The translations under genes were made by a program, and so were the position numbers. The notes under the pieces are model-generated. The model had not been told where the DNA came from. It saw only the letters and a list, made by a program, of their open reading frames with translations, and did no database searches. Shown piece by piece: positions 1 through 7,854 of a DNA stretch of 52,031 nt. The stretch lies in assembly GCA_947629415.1 (NCBI GenBank), contig CANRDP010000007.1, positions 1-52,031 of the forward strand, given 5' to 3'. Source of the DNA: an uncultured Bacilli bacterium. GTDB taxonomy: Bacteria; Bacillota_I; Bacilli_A; RFN20; CAG-449. Position 1 is the first letter of the stretch, and each line of letters begins with the position of its first letter.

Positions 1-681
1 TGGTCGAATGTTGATTTTGAAAACAAACGCTTAAAAATTGAACAAGCGGTCACGCAAGATGTAAAGTATAATGATAAAGGAGATATATTAAAAAGGATAA
101 CCGTTATTGGAGAGACGAAAACAACTTGCTCTGTCAGAGAAATACCCATTGTGGACTTAGTTGTGGAAGTGCTGAAAGAATATAAAGACAAACAAAAGAA
201 GAAACAAAAATTAGAGAATTTGGATGCTGAACTTACGGCTCCAAATTCTTTTGTTTTTGCAAACAATGATGGTAGTGTGCGAACTTATTCAGGTTGCAGA
301 GTTATTTTCAATAGGTTTTTAAAAAGAAATAAGTTAATGGAATATGATATACATTTTCATGGACTACGCCACACTTTTTCAAATATGTTGTTTGAAATGA
401 ACGAAAACCCAAAAGTTATACAACAACTTTTAGGTCATCGAGATGTAAAGACAACAATTACAGTCTATAATTCTGTTGACAATGAGTATATACGGCAAAC
501 AACTGACAAACTTAATGAAAGAATTAAAGAAAACAATATTGTAAATGAAAGCAATTCTACCAAACAAGATGACAGTCCTACCGAGCAATTTACTGATGAT
601 GAGCTTGATGCCTTGTTTGAAAAACTTATGAAAGAAAGAGAAGAACGCAAAAGAAAACGAGAAAAAGATTTTGAAATGTAA
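1..681 (+). CDS. Tyrosine recombinase/phage-type integrase, C-terminal part (gene starts upstream of window)
   Basis: Frame is open from base 1 (WSNVDFENKRLKIEQAVTQD...). Catalytic-domain motifs HFHGLRHTFSNMLFE and QQLLGHRDVKTTITVY. The track ORF at 151 is only an internal Met. Confidence 0.93.
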   Translation, partial: WSNVDFENKRLKIEQAVTQDVKYNDKGDILKRITVIGETKTTCSVREIPIVDLVVEVLKEYKDKQKKKQKLENLDAELTAPNSFVFANNDGSVRTYSGCRVIFNRFLKRNKLMEYDIHFHGLRHTFSNMLFEMNENPKVIQQLLGHRDVKTTITVYNSVDNEYIRQTTDKLNERIKENNIVNESNSTKQDDSPTEQFTDDELDALFEKLMKEREERKRKREKDFEM

Positions 682-749
682 AAAACTGACAACAATTTGA
701 CAACAGTTGACAACAAATATACAAGTTTTTGGCAGTTTTAGAACGAATT

Positions 750-790
750 GGACCGAAGTTCAAAAAATGTGAACTTCGGTCCTTTTTTTT
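750..790 (+). terminator. Rho-independent terminator after integrase
   Basis: GGACCGAAGTTC-AAAAAAT-GTGAACTTCGGTCC-like hairpin followed by TTTTTTTT. Confidence 0.85.
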
Positions 791-850
791 GTGCTAAGTG
801 TAAAAAGTGTAAAGATTTTTGAAAATTTTTATTTGTTATGGAAAAATAAT

Positions 851-885
851 AAAAGTGCCTAAAATAAAGGAGTTTAGGCACTTTT
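851..885 (-). terminator. Hairpin terminator downstream of tRNA-Thr (minus strand)
   Basis: AAAAGTGCCTAAA...TTTAGGCACTTTT inverted repeat, T-rich on both sides, directly 3' of the minus-strand tRNA. Confidence 0.65.
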
Positions 886-888
886 TGA

Positions 889-963
889 TGGAGCTGGTGG
901 CGGGGATCGGACCCGCTCTCTCGGCCTTACCAAGGCCGCGCTTTCCCACTAAGCCACACCAGC
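889..963 (-). tRNA. tRNA-Thr (anticodon GGT), CCA encoded
   Basis: Reverse complement folds as GCTGGTG/CACCAGC acceptor (7 bp), GCTT/AAGC D-stem, CGGCC-TTGGTAA-GGCCG anticodon arm, GCGGG-TCCGATC-CCCGC T-arm, TCCA 3' end. Confidence 0.9.
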
Positions 964-1013
964 AAATTGGGGATATTTAGTTGTTTTTTACACCTGCAAA
1001 ACGCCACATTTTT

Positions 1014-1054
1014 GTCTTACCAAGGCTGTGCGCTACCTGCTGCGCCACATAAGC
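1014..1054 (-). pseudogene. Truncated tRNA-Thr-like 5' half
   Basis: Reverse complement GCTTATGTGGCGCAGCAGGTAGCGCACAGCCTTGGTAAGAC looks like acceptor 5' strand, D-arm and anticodon stem/loop (TTGGTAA). The sequence then diverges and no 3' half is present. Confidence 0.5.
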
Positions 1055-1076
1055 ATATGAAATTTTTGTTGAGTTT

Positions 1077-1709
1077 TTGGTGTTTGGATTTGCCACTTTT
1101 TTGTCTTACCATCGGGAATCGAAGATCCGTAAAGGATATTCTGGGGTAGCTATTTATACAAAAAGAAAACCGCTTTCGGTTCATTATGGGTTGGAAGATG
1201 GAAAATATGATGATGAAGGAAGAGTGATAACCTTGGAATTCAAGGATTTTTATTTTGTCTGTTGCTATGTGCCGAACTCCGGAGAGGCATTGAAAAGACT
1301 TGCTTATCGAATGGAGTTTGAAGAGAATATGCGAAAGTATTTGAAAAAATTGGATAGTGAAAAACCAGTGATTTATGGTGGAGATTTAAATGTTGCACCA
1401 CAAGAAATCGATGTAAAAAATGCCGAATTATATCAAGGATGTGCCGGATTCACATGGGAAGAAAGACATGCTTTTCAAGCATTGTTGAATCTTGGATTTT
1501 TCGATGTCTATCGCTATTTTTATCCGGAAAAAATTGCCTATACCTGGTGGAGTTATAAAATTTTCGGGCGTGAAAAAAATATCGGATGGAGAATTGATTA
1601 TTTTTTGATATCCGAGCGATTACTTCCGAAAGTAAAAAAAATAGAGATACATTCGGAGATTATGGGAAGTGACCATTGCCCGGTTTCTTTGGAACTTTCA
1701 TTTTCTTGA
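1077..1709 (+). pseudogene. 5'-truncated exodeoxyribonuclease III (ExoA/XthA, EEP family)
   Basis: KGYSGVAIYTKRKPLSVHYGL, VPNSGEALKRLAYRMEFE, GGDLNVAPQEIDV, GWRIDYFLIS and GSDHCPVSLEL are ExoIII motifs. The N-terminal block (MK.ISWNVNG..., QETK) is missing, and the only start is a TTG in non-homologous sequence. Confidence 0.8.
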
Positions 1710-1767
1710 AAGTGAAGATTGAAAAGGTCCGGTTAAGCGATTATAGTATAAATAATGGTGATTTGCG

Positions 1768-2931
1768 GTGAAAATCAAAGAAGAATATCTTGAAAAAATA
1801 GAAAAATTATCCGAAGAAGATTGGAGAAAAATCATCAAAGAAACCGAAAAAGAGACAAATTTTGTTTTTCCGATTTTGGGTTGCTTTTATTTTTTTATGG
1901 TTTTTCTGGTGCTTTTGCTTTTGTCTTACAATGAGAAATATTTGGCATGTATTATTCTGGGAAGTTTGTCCGCGACTTTTTTTATCATCTTTATTCTTTA
2001 TATCGTTTTTACTTATTTAAAATTGCAAAAGCTTGATATAAAGAATAAAGCGGCTTTTTATCTTCAGACGCATTGGTTTAAAGAAGAATATATTATTTCC
2101 CGGGATTCTTTTTCCGACGAGCAAGAAACTTTGGAAAATATCGGTTTATGTTATAAAAATCGTTTTTTGCGGATGCGGGGATTTTATGTTGCTCTTATCT
2201 TGGGAGTTCTTTTTCTCATCGGCTTTTTTACTTTTTTGATTTGTTCTTTGGAAGGGTGGAGATTTTTGATTTTCTTTCTTCCATTTACTATTGTTAGCGG
2301 ACTGATTCTTTTTTTCATTTATTACAAAAAAAATAAAAAAATTCAGCAAGAAGATTTGTTGAGTTTAGGAAAAGATTATTTGTCTTTTGATCGGAGAGTC
2401 ATCGGAAATAACCGGAAAAGATTTCAACGAAAAAAAGGAATCTATTTGACTTTCAGTATTGTTTTTTTTCTTGCTTCCATAATTTTCGGTTCGTTATATT
2501 TGCAACATTCCCAAATACCGAATTATGGTGTCATGAAAGATGTTTCCGGGACGATTGAAAATTATGAATATAAAAAGAATTTGACTTTTACGATAGCAGA
2601 GGATGAAAAAACATATATTGTATTAGAAAAATATGCCGTGCAAATGGAACAAGAGGATATAAACAATTTACCAGAGGAAAAAGTAAATCTAAAAATAAGT
2701 GAAATGGAAAATGATACGGCATATGTTTATTTTATCAAATCATCGGAAAAAGAGATTCTTTCCGAAGAAAAAATACGTTTGGGAGAAAAAAAAGAAATTC
2801 TTTCTTCGATGACACTTTTCTATTTTTCTTTATCGATTTTTGTTTTTGAAGCGATTCTTTGGATAACGGATTATTTTTATACGAAAGTTCGGGAAAAAAC
2901 GGAATTCCTTTCCATCGGAGAAAAAAAATGA
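1768..2931 (+). CDS. Uncharacterised multi-pass membrane protein (387 aa, GTG start)
   Basis: Long ORF with several hydrophobic segments; overlaps ispD start by ATGA. Confidence 0.75.
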   Translation: MKIKEEYLEKIEKLSEEDWRKIIKETEKETNFVFPILGCFYFFMVFLVLLLLSYNEKYLACIILGSLSATFFIIFILYIVFTYLKLQKLDIKNKAAFYLQTHWFKEEYIISRDSFSDEQETLENIGLCYKNRFLRMRGFYVALILGVLFLIGFFTFLICSLEGWRFLIFFLPFTIVSGLILFFIYYKKNKKIQQEDLLSLGKDYLSFDRRVIGNNRKRFQRKKGIYLTFSIVFFLASIIFGSLYLQHSQIPNYGVMKDVSGTIENYEYKKNLTFTIAEDEKTYIVLEKYAVQMEQEDINNLPEEKVNLKISEMENDTAYVYFIKSSEKEILSEEKIRLGEKKEILSSMTLFYFSLSIFVFEAILWITDYFYTKVREKTEFLSIGEKK

Positions 2932-3605
2932 ATATTGTTCTTTATCTTTGTGCCGGGCAAGGCTCACGAATGGAAGCTTCGGTTCCGAAACAATTTATCT
3001 CTGTCTGTGGAAAGCCTTTATTTTCTTATGCTTACGAAACATTTGCTTCACTAGAGGAAATCGATGCCATTGCTTTTGTTGTATCGAAAGAAAATTTGCA
3101 TTATTTCCAGGAAAATATTTCTTGTACGAAACCGATTTTTTTTATTCCCGGAGGAGATACTCGAGGGGAATCGGTTTATCAGGGATTAACATTTTTAAAA
3201 GAACATGTTTCTATGGAGGATCTTATTCTCATTCATGATTCGGCGCGAGCATTAATTGATAAAGAGACGATTTTAAATAATTTAAAGTGCGCGCAAAAAA
3301 ACGGAAATGCGATTACATCTATCGAAGTTGTCGATAGCGTTCTTTACGGAAAAGAAGAAGTGGAAAAAGAATTGAATCGGGAAGAATTATTTTTAGCGCA
3401 AACACCGCAGAGCTTTTATTTAAAAGACATTTGGAACGCCTATACTTATGCAAAAAAGAAAAATTTCTCTGCCAGTGACGATGCTTCGATTGCACTCTTT
3501 TACGGACAAAAAATCTATAAATCAAAGGGAAATATAAAGAATTTCAAAATTACGACAAAAGAAGATTTGAAGCGAATGCGATTGTGGCTAGAAAAAAGCC
3601 AGTAG
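2928..3605 (+). CDS. ispD: 2-C-methyl-D-erythritol 4-phosphate cytidylyltransferase
   Basis: MNIVLYLCAGQGSRMEASVPKQFISVCGKPL, HDSARALI, AQTPQSF, SDDASI motifs. Real start is ATG 2928, not the track start 2859. Confidence 0.9.
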   Translation: MNIVLYLCAGQGSRMEASVPKQFISVCGKPLFSYAYETFASLEEIDAIAFVVSKENLHYFQENISCTKPIFFIPGGDTRGESVYQGLTFLKEHVSMEDLILIHDSARALIDKETILNNLKCAQKNGNAITSIEVVDSVLYGKEEVEKELNREELFLAQTPQSFYLKDIWNAYTYAKKKNFSASDDASIALFYGQKIYKSKGNIKNFKITTKEDLKRMRLWLEKSQ

Positions 3606-3741
3606 GTGCCGGATAAGATTGTAATTATTCTCGAAATTCGTTAAAATAAAATCATCCAAATCCATTAGACGATAAAAAGTTCATTCTTTTTTTTAGAAAA
3701 GAAGGATTTGGAAATTTGAAAAAAGAAAAATAAGGAAAAGA

Positions 3742-3795
3742 ACGCAGGAAAAAGCCTGTGTATATGTCCTTTTCGGGACATTTTATTTTTAAAAG
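3742..3795 (+). promoter_or_regulatory. Two consecutive hairpins in tyrS leader, second terminator-like
   Basis: ACGCAGG-AAAAAG-CCTGTGT followed by TGTCC-TTTTC-GGGACA-TTTTATTTTT just upstream of the tyrS RBS. Confidence 0.4.
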
Positions 3796-3804
3796 GAGAA
3801 GACG

Positions 3805-5034
3805 ATGACATTTATTGAAGAATTAAAGAAAAGAGATTCGTTTTTTGATACGACGGATCCGGATATTGAAAAATATTTGGAAGAAAATAAAGTTACTTTT
3901 TATTTAGGATGTGATCCTACAGGAAATTCTCTTCATGTCGGACATCTTTTTACCTATATTGTGATGAAACGAATGGAACAATATGGCCATCATCCGGTTC
4001 TTCTTGTCGGAGGTGCTACCGGATTAATCGGTGATCCGAAGATGCAAGGTGAAAGGAAAATGCTTTCTTTGGAAGAAGTTAAAGAAAATGCCCGTCTTTT
4101 AAAAGAGCAAATCCGTTCTTTGTTTCATGTGGAAACCATTGTAGACAATTACGATTGGATTTCGCGAATTTCTTTGATTGAATTTTTTCGGGATTTCGGG
4201 AAAGAATTTAATGTTGCTACGATGCTGAATAAAGAAATTGTACGTTCCCGTTTGGATGAAGGAATTTCTTATACCGAATTTTCTTATCAAATGCTTCAGG
4301 CCATGGATTGGCTGGAACTTTATATGAGTCATGATTGTACCATTCAATTGGGAGGTCAGGATCAATGGGGAAATATTACTGCAGGTATGGATTTGATTCG
4401 AAAAAAATGCGGTCCGAATGCAAAAGTGTATGGATTGACGGTTCCTTTAATGCTTCGCAGCGATGGTACGAAATTCGGTAAATCGGAAGACGGAAAATCC
4501 ATATGGCTCGATAAAAACCGAACATCTCCTTATGAGTTTTATCAATTTTGGATTAATATTCCGGATGAAGAAGTTATTCAACGATTAAAACAATTTACTT
4601 TTTTGCCTTTAGAAGAAATTGAAAAAATAAAAGAAGAAATGGAAAAATGCCCGGAAAAAAGAGTGGCACAAAAAACTTTGGCTTTTGAAGTAACAAGTTT
4701 TGTTCACGGAAAGCAAGCAAGTATCGAAGCACAGCACATTTCGGAATCTTTATTTTCCGGTGATATTGCTTCTTTAACCGCATCTGAAATAGAAATGGGT
4801 TTTCAGGATTTAAAAACTACGGAAGGAAATAAAAGCCTTGTGGATGCTTTAATAGAAACGGGATTGGCCACTTCGAAAAGAGAAGCACGTGAATTTATTT
4901 TGAATGGAGCGGTTTCTTTGCAAGGAAAAAAAGTGACGGATGTTCAATTGTTTTTGACAAAAGAGTTGGCTATTGAAGAAAAATATATTCTTTTGAAAAG
5001 AGGAAAGAAAAAATACGCATTGGTGCGATTTTAA
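3805..5034 (+). CDS. tyrS: Tyrosyl-tRNA synthetase
   Basis: HVGH (HIGH-type), GGATGLIGDP, GGQDQWGNI, KFGKS motifs, C-terminal S4 domain. Confidence 0.97.
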   Translation: MTFIEELKKRDSFFDTTDPDIEKYLEENKVTFYLGCDPTGNSLHVGHLFTYIVMKRMEQYGHHPVLLVGGATGLIGDPKMQGERKMLSLEEVKENARLLKEQIRSLFHVETIVDNYDWISRISLIEFFRDFGKEFNVATMLNKEIVRSRLDEGISYTEFSYQMLQAMDWLELYMSHDCTIQLGGQDQWGNITAGMDLIRKKCGPNAKVYGLTVPLMLRSDGTKFGKSEDGKSIWLDKNRTSPYEFYQFWINIPDEEVIQRLKQFTFLPLEEIEKIKEEMEKCPEKRVAQKTLAFEVTSFVHGKQASIEAQHISESLFSGDIASLTASEIEMGFQDLKTTEGNKSLVDALIETGLATSKREAREFILNGAVSLQGKKVTDVQLFLTKELAIEEKYILLKRGKKKYALVRF

Positions 5035-5043
5035 GGTGATAAA

Positions 5044-5859
5044 ATGAAAATACGTTTGGTACATACGATTTTGGAAATTCACTTTCTTTATGAACAGGAT
5101 TATCTGGATTTTTTCTCACCTTATATGGTGGAAGAGGGAACACCTACGTACACCATTTTTCAAGATCTTTATTCCGAGGATGTTGAAAAAGGTGATTTGA
5201 AAATTACATCGAAAAATTATCAACTGTATGTAAAAGATCAAATAGAAACGCAATATCAATTTGCGGAAGGGAAAGAGGAATTTGAAGGAAAAATTGTTTA
5301 TGACAAGGACAAAATTTCTTTCAGTACAAAAGATGTTTACAATAAAGAAATGACATTGATTTTATTGCAATACATTGCTTCGCGAATTCTTTCAAAAGAA
5401 TATGCTTGTGTTTTAATGCAAGGAAGTGCTTTTTCTTTGAACGGCAAAGGAATATTGTTGACGGGTTCTTATTTTCATGAGCAAAAAGAATTGATGGAAG
5501 AATTTCTTCGTGAAGGTGCCGTGGTGATTAATGATATCCGAAATTATATTGTAAAAGAAGACGATCAGGTTTTTATATACGGAAATCCTTGGTCGAAAGA
5601 AAAAGAATGGCAACAAAATGTTATTGTTCCTTTAACTCATGTGATTTCTTTGATGTCCGGTCAGGAAACGATTTGTCGCAGGATGGATAAAAGAGATGCC
5701 TTTTTGAAATTAATGGGAGAAGCGGTTACTCCGCAGGCGGAAAATGATCTTCCGAAGTGGAATGAGACTATCGATGCTATTTTATCTTGTCCCTGTTACC
5801 TTGTTTTGGGAAAAAATCCGAAAAAAATATTTGCGGAAATTAAAAAGGAAATACTCTAA
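5044..5859 (+). CDS. HprK/PEPCK-like fold protein with degenerate P-loop
   Basis: GKGILLTGSYFHEQKELMEEFLREGAVVINDIR...VFIYGNPWSKE...NVIVPLTHVISLMSGQE matches the layout of HPr-kinase-like proteins (G.SG.GKST...GA.iiNDD...yG.PW.G...apL..i.fL.qg), but without Walker A. Confidence 0.6.
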   Translation: MKIRLVHTILEIHFLYEQDYLDFFSPYMVEEGTPTYTIFQDLYSEDVEKGDLKITSKNYQLYVKDQIETQYQFAEGKEEFEGKIVYDKDKISFSTKDVYNKEMTLILLQYIASRILSKEYACVLMQGSAFSLNGKGILLTGSYFHEQKELMEEFLREGAVVINDIRNYIVKEDDQVFIYGNPWSKEKEWQQNVIVPLTHVISLMSGQETICRRMDKRDAFLKLMGEAVTPQAENDLPKWNETIDAILSCPCYLVLGKNPKKIFAEIKKEIL

Positions 5860-5918
5860 GATACGGGAAAAATTCTTTTTTAGTTTCGAATTTTATATCT
5901 TCTCAAGTGAAAAAAACA

Positions 5919-5927
5919 TGATATAAT
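5919..5927 (+). promoter_or_regulatory. Extended -10 promoter (TGaTATAAT) for kduI operon
   Basis: TGATATAAT 30 nt upstream of kduI ATG. Confidence 0.55.
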
Positions 5928-5956
5928 AAAAATATAATTTTAAAGGAGAATAAAAT

Positions 5957-6787
5957 ATGGACGTTCGTTATTGCTCACATCCTGATGATTCAAAGTTTTA
6001 TACAACGGATGAATTGCGGGAAAAATACCTGATTGAAAAGGTTTTTGTTCCGGATGAAATTTCGTTGACGTATTCACATCAGGATCGAATGATTGCTGGC
6101 GGTGCTATGCCAGTAAGTAAGGCTTTGGTTTTGACTGCGGGAGATGAACTTCGCGCCGATTATTTTTTACAAAGAAGAGAATTGGGTGTAATTAATATCG
6201 GAGGAGAAGGAGTGATTACTTTAGACGATAAAAAATATACGATGGCGTCCCGTGACGGTCTTTATGTCGGAATGGGAGTGAAAAAAGTAGTTTTTGAGTC
6301 AAAAGATAGTAAAAATCCTGCTAAATTTTATTTAAATTCTGCGCCGGCACATACGAGTTATGAAACGGTGCATATTCCGTTTGAAAAAGCAAACCATGTT
6401 CCTCTTGGTGACAGCAAGAATATGAATAAGCGCGTCATCAATCAATACATTCATCCTTCGGTTTTGAAATCTTGTCAACTTTCCATGGGAATGACGGTAT
6501 TGGAAGAAGGTAGTGCCTGGAATACATGGCCATGTCATACGCATGAACGCCGTATGGAAGTTTATTTATATTTTGGCTTGGATGAAAATGATCGTGTTTT
6601 CCACTTTATGGGTCAACCGACAGAAACAAGACATATTGTAATGCGAAACGAACAAGCGGTTATTTCGCCTTCTTGGTCGATTCATTGTGGTTTTGCTACA
6701 AAAAATTATGCTTTTATTTGGGGAATGTGTGGAGAAAATCAAACATTCGATGATATGGATGTTTGCGATATGAAAACTTTCCGTTAA
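5957..6787 (+). CDS. kduI: 5-dehydro-4-deoxy-D-glucuronate isomerase
   Basis: Full-length KduI-like: YCSHPDDSKFYTTDELREKYLIEKVF, RMIAGGAMPV, WNTWPCHTHERRMEVYLYF, PSWSIHCGFATKNYAFIWGM. Confidence 0.96.
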   Translation: MDVRYCSHPDDSKFYTTDELREKYLIEKVFVPDEISLTYSHQDRMIAGGAMPVSKALVLTAGDELRADYFLQRRELGVINIGGEGVITLDDKKYTMASRDGLYVGMGVKKVVFESKDSKNPAKFYLNSAPAHTSYETVHIPFEKANHVPLGDSKNMNKRVINQYIHPSVLKSCQLSMGMTVLEEGSAWNTWPCHTHERRMEVYLYFGLDENDRVFHFMGQPTETRHIVMRNEQAVISPSWSIHCGFATKNYAFIWGMCGENQTFDDMDVCDMKTFR

Positions 6788-6814
6788 TGAATTAAAAAAA
6801 GAAAGAGAATAAGG

Positions 6815-7849
6815 ATGAAACGAAGACTTATATTCATCGTGCAACAATTGAACCGAGTGGATACGGCGGAGCTTTCTGCTGTCAGCATGGCAAGCGAGTT
6901 AGCCGAAGAATTCGATGTGTTTTTGTTTTCGCTGGAAGAAATCGATAATAAAAAAATTCATCCTTCGTTTAAAGTTCATCCTCGGGTAAGCGTGCGATCT
7001 TTTGCTTTGCCTCATGAAGAAAAAGAACGAGATGAGCTGCTGAAATCACACGGAGAAAAGTATCGCGATTTATTTTCCAGAGCACTTCACGGAGATGATG
7101 TCTTTTTCTTATATTCGGCAATTGTTCTTCCTTATCTTCCTCAAGGAGGAAGGAAAGTTTGGATGACCGGATTCGAAAAAATTGAAAATTATCATTCCTT
7201 TGATGCGGTTACTTTTTTGGCAAAAGAAGAATATTTGGAAGCATGTAAGAAAAATCCCGAATTAAAGGAGCGTTTTTTCTATGTACCTCCGTTTTCCCGA
7301 TTGGAAGGAAATGAAGATTATAAATTTCATGGGAATCGCATTTTGTTGATTTCTTCTTTGGAAGAAGAAAGAAATCCTCTTTTGGCTTTGAAAATCGCAA
7401 AAGAATTGAAAAAAAGCAATTTAAAATTTTTGATGACCATTTGCGGGGAAGGTTCTTTGGAAGAAAACATGAAAAAGCAGATAGTTACCGATAATCTTCA
7501 AAATTATGCGGAAATCGTACCTTTCGATGAATTGCATCGATGGTTTATGGAAGCGGATTTGTTTCTTTATTTAGCGGGAGATAAGTTTTATCCCTTGATG
7601 TTATTGGAATCCATTACTTCTTCGGTTCCTGTGGTATGTATGTCGGAAAATCCTTATGTCAAAGAAATTTTGGAAGATACCGGAAGTTATGCGGAAAACG
7701 AGGAAGAAATCGTGCAAAAAATTTTGGAAGTTTTTCGTGATAAAATACGTTTATCGAAAAAGAAATTTTGGGCTTTTGAAAGTTCCAAACGTTTTTCCAA
7801 AAAAAAGCATGATGAAGCCGTGCATATTTTATTATCTTATTTGGAGTAA
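6815..7849 (+). CDS. GT-B fold glycosyltransferase-like protein (group 1/GT4-type)
   Basis: RILLISSLEEERNPLLALKIAKEL, ICGEGSLEENMKK, ADLFLYLAGDKFYPLMLLESITSSVPVVCM are typical of GT4 C-terminal domains. Confidence 0.7.
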   Translation: MKRRLIFIVQQLNRVDTAELSAVSMASELAEEFDVFLFSLEEIDNKKIHPSFKVHPRVSVRSFALPHEEKERDELLKSHGEKYRDLFSRALHGDDVFFLYSAIVLPYLPQGGRKVWMTGFEKIENYHSFDAVTFLAKEEYLEACKKNPELKERFFYVPPFSRLEGNEDYKFHGNRILLISSLEEERNPLLALKIAKELKKSNLKFLMTICGEGSLEENMKKQIVTDNLQNYAEIVPFDELHRWFMEADLFLYLAGDKFYPLMLLESITSSVPVVCMSENPYVKEILEDTGSYAENEEEIVQKILEVFRDKIRLSKKKFWAFESSKRFSKKKHDEAVHILLSYLE

Positions 7850-7854
7850 GAAAG

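Noticed and set aside
967-1149. Track ORF MGIFSCFLHLQNATFLSYQG...
   Set aside because: Lies on tRNA-like and repeat sequence, no protein family features; out of frame with the exoA fragment.
2146-2349. Minus-strand ORFs antisense to clear genes (e.g. 2146-2349, 7982-8299, 11977-12351, 15664-15969, 21713-22000, 43189-43521)
   Set aside because: Low-complexity or aromatic-rich shadow translations of well-supported opposite-strand genes, without RBS or recognisable motifs.
2948-3238. Same-strand alternative-frame ORFs inside known genes (e.g. 2948-3238, 44822-45022, 45277-45489)
   Set aside because: Frame-shifted readings of ispD, ileS and lspA; no independent coding evidence.
3606-3804. T-box riboswitch upstream of tyrS
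   Set aside because: The conserved T-box sequence (GGTGGNACCGCG) is absent, unlike the clear ileS T-box at 42228-42240.
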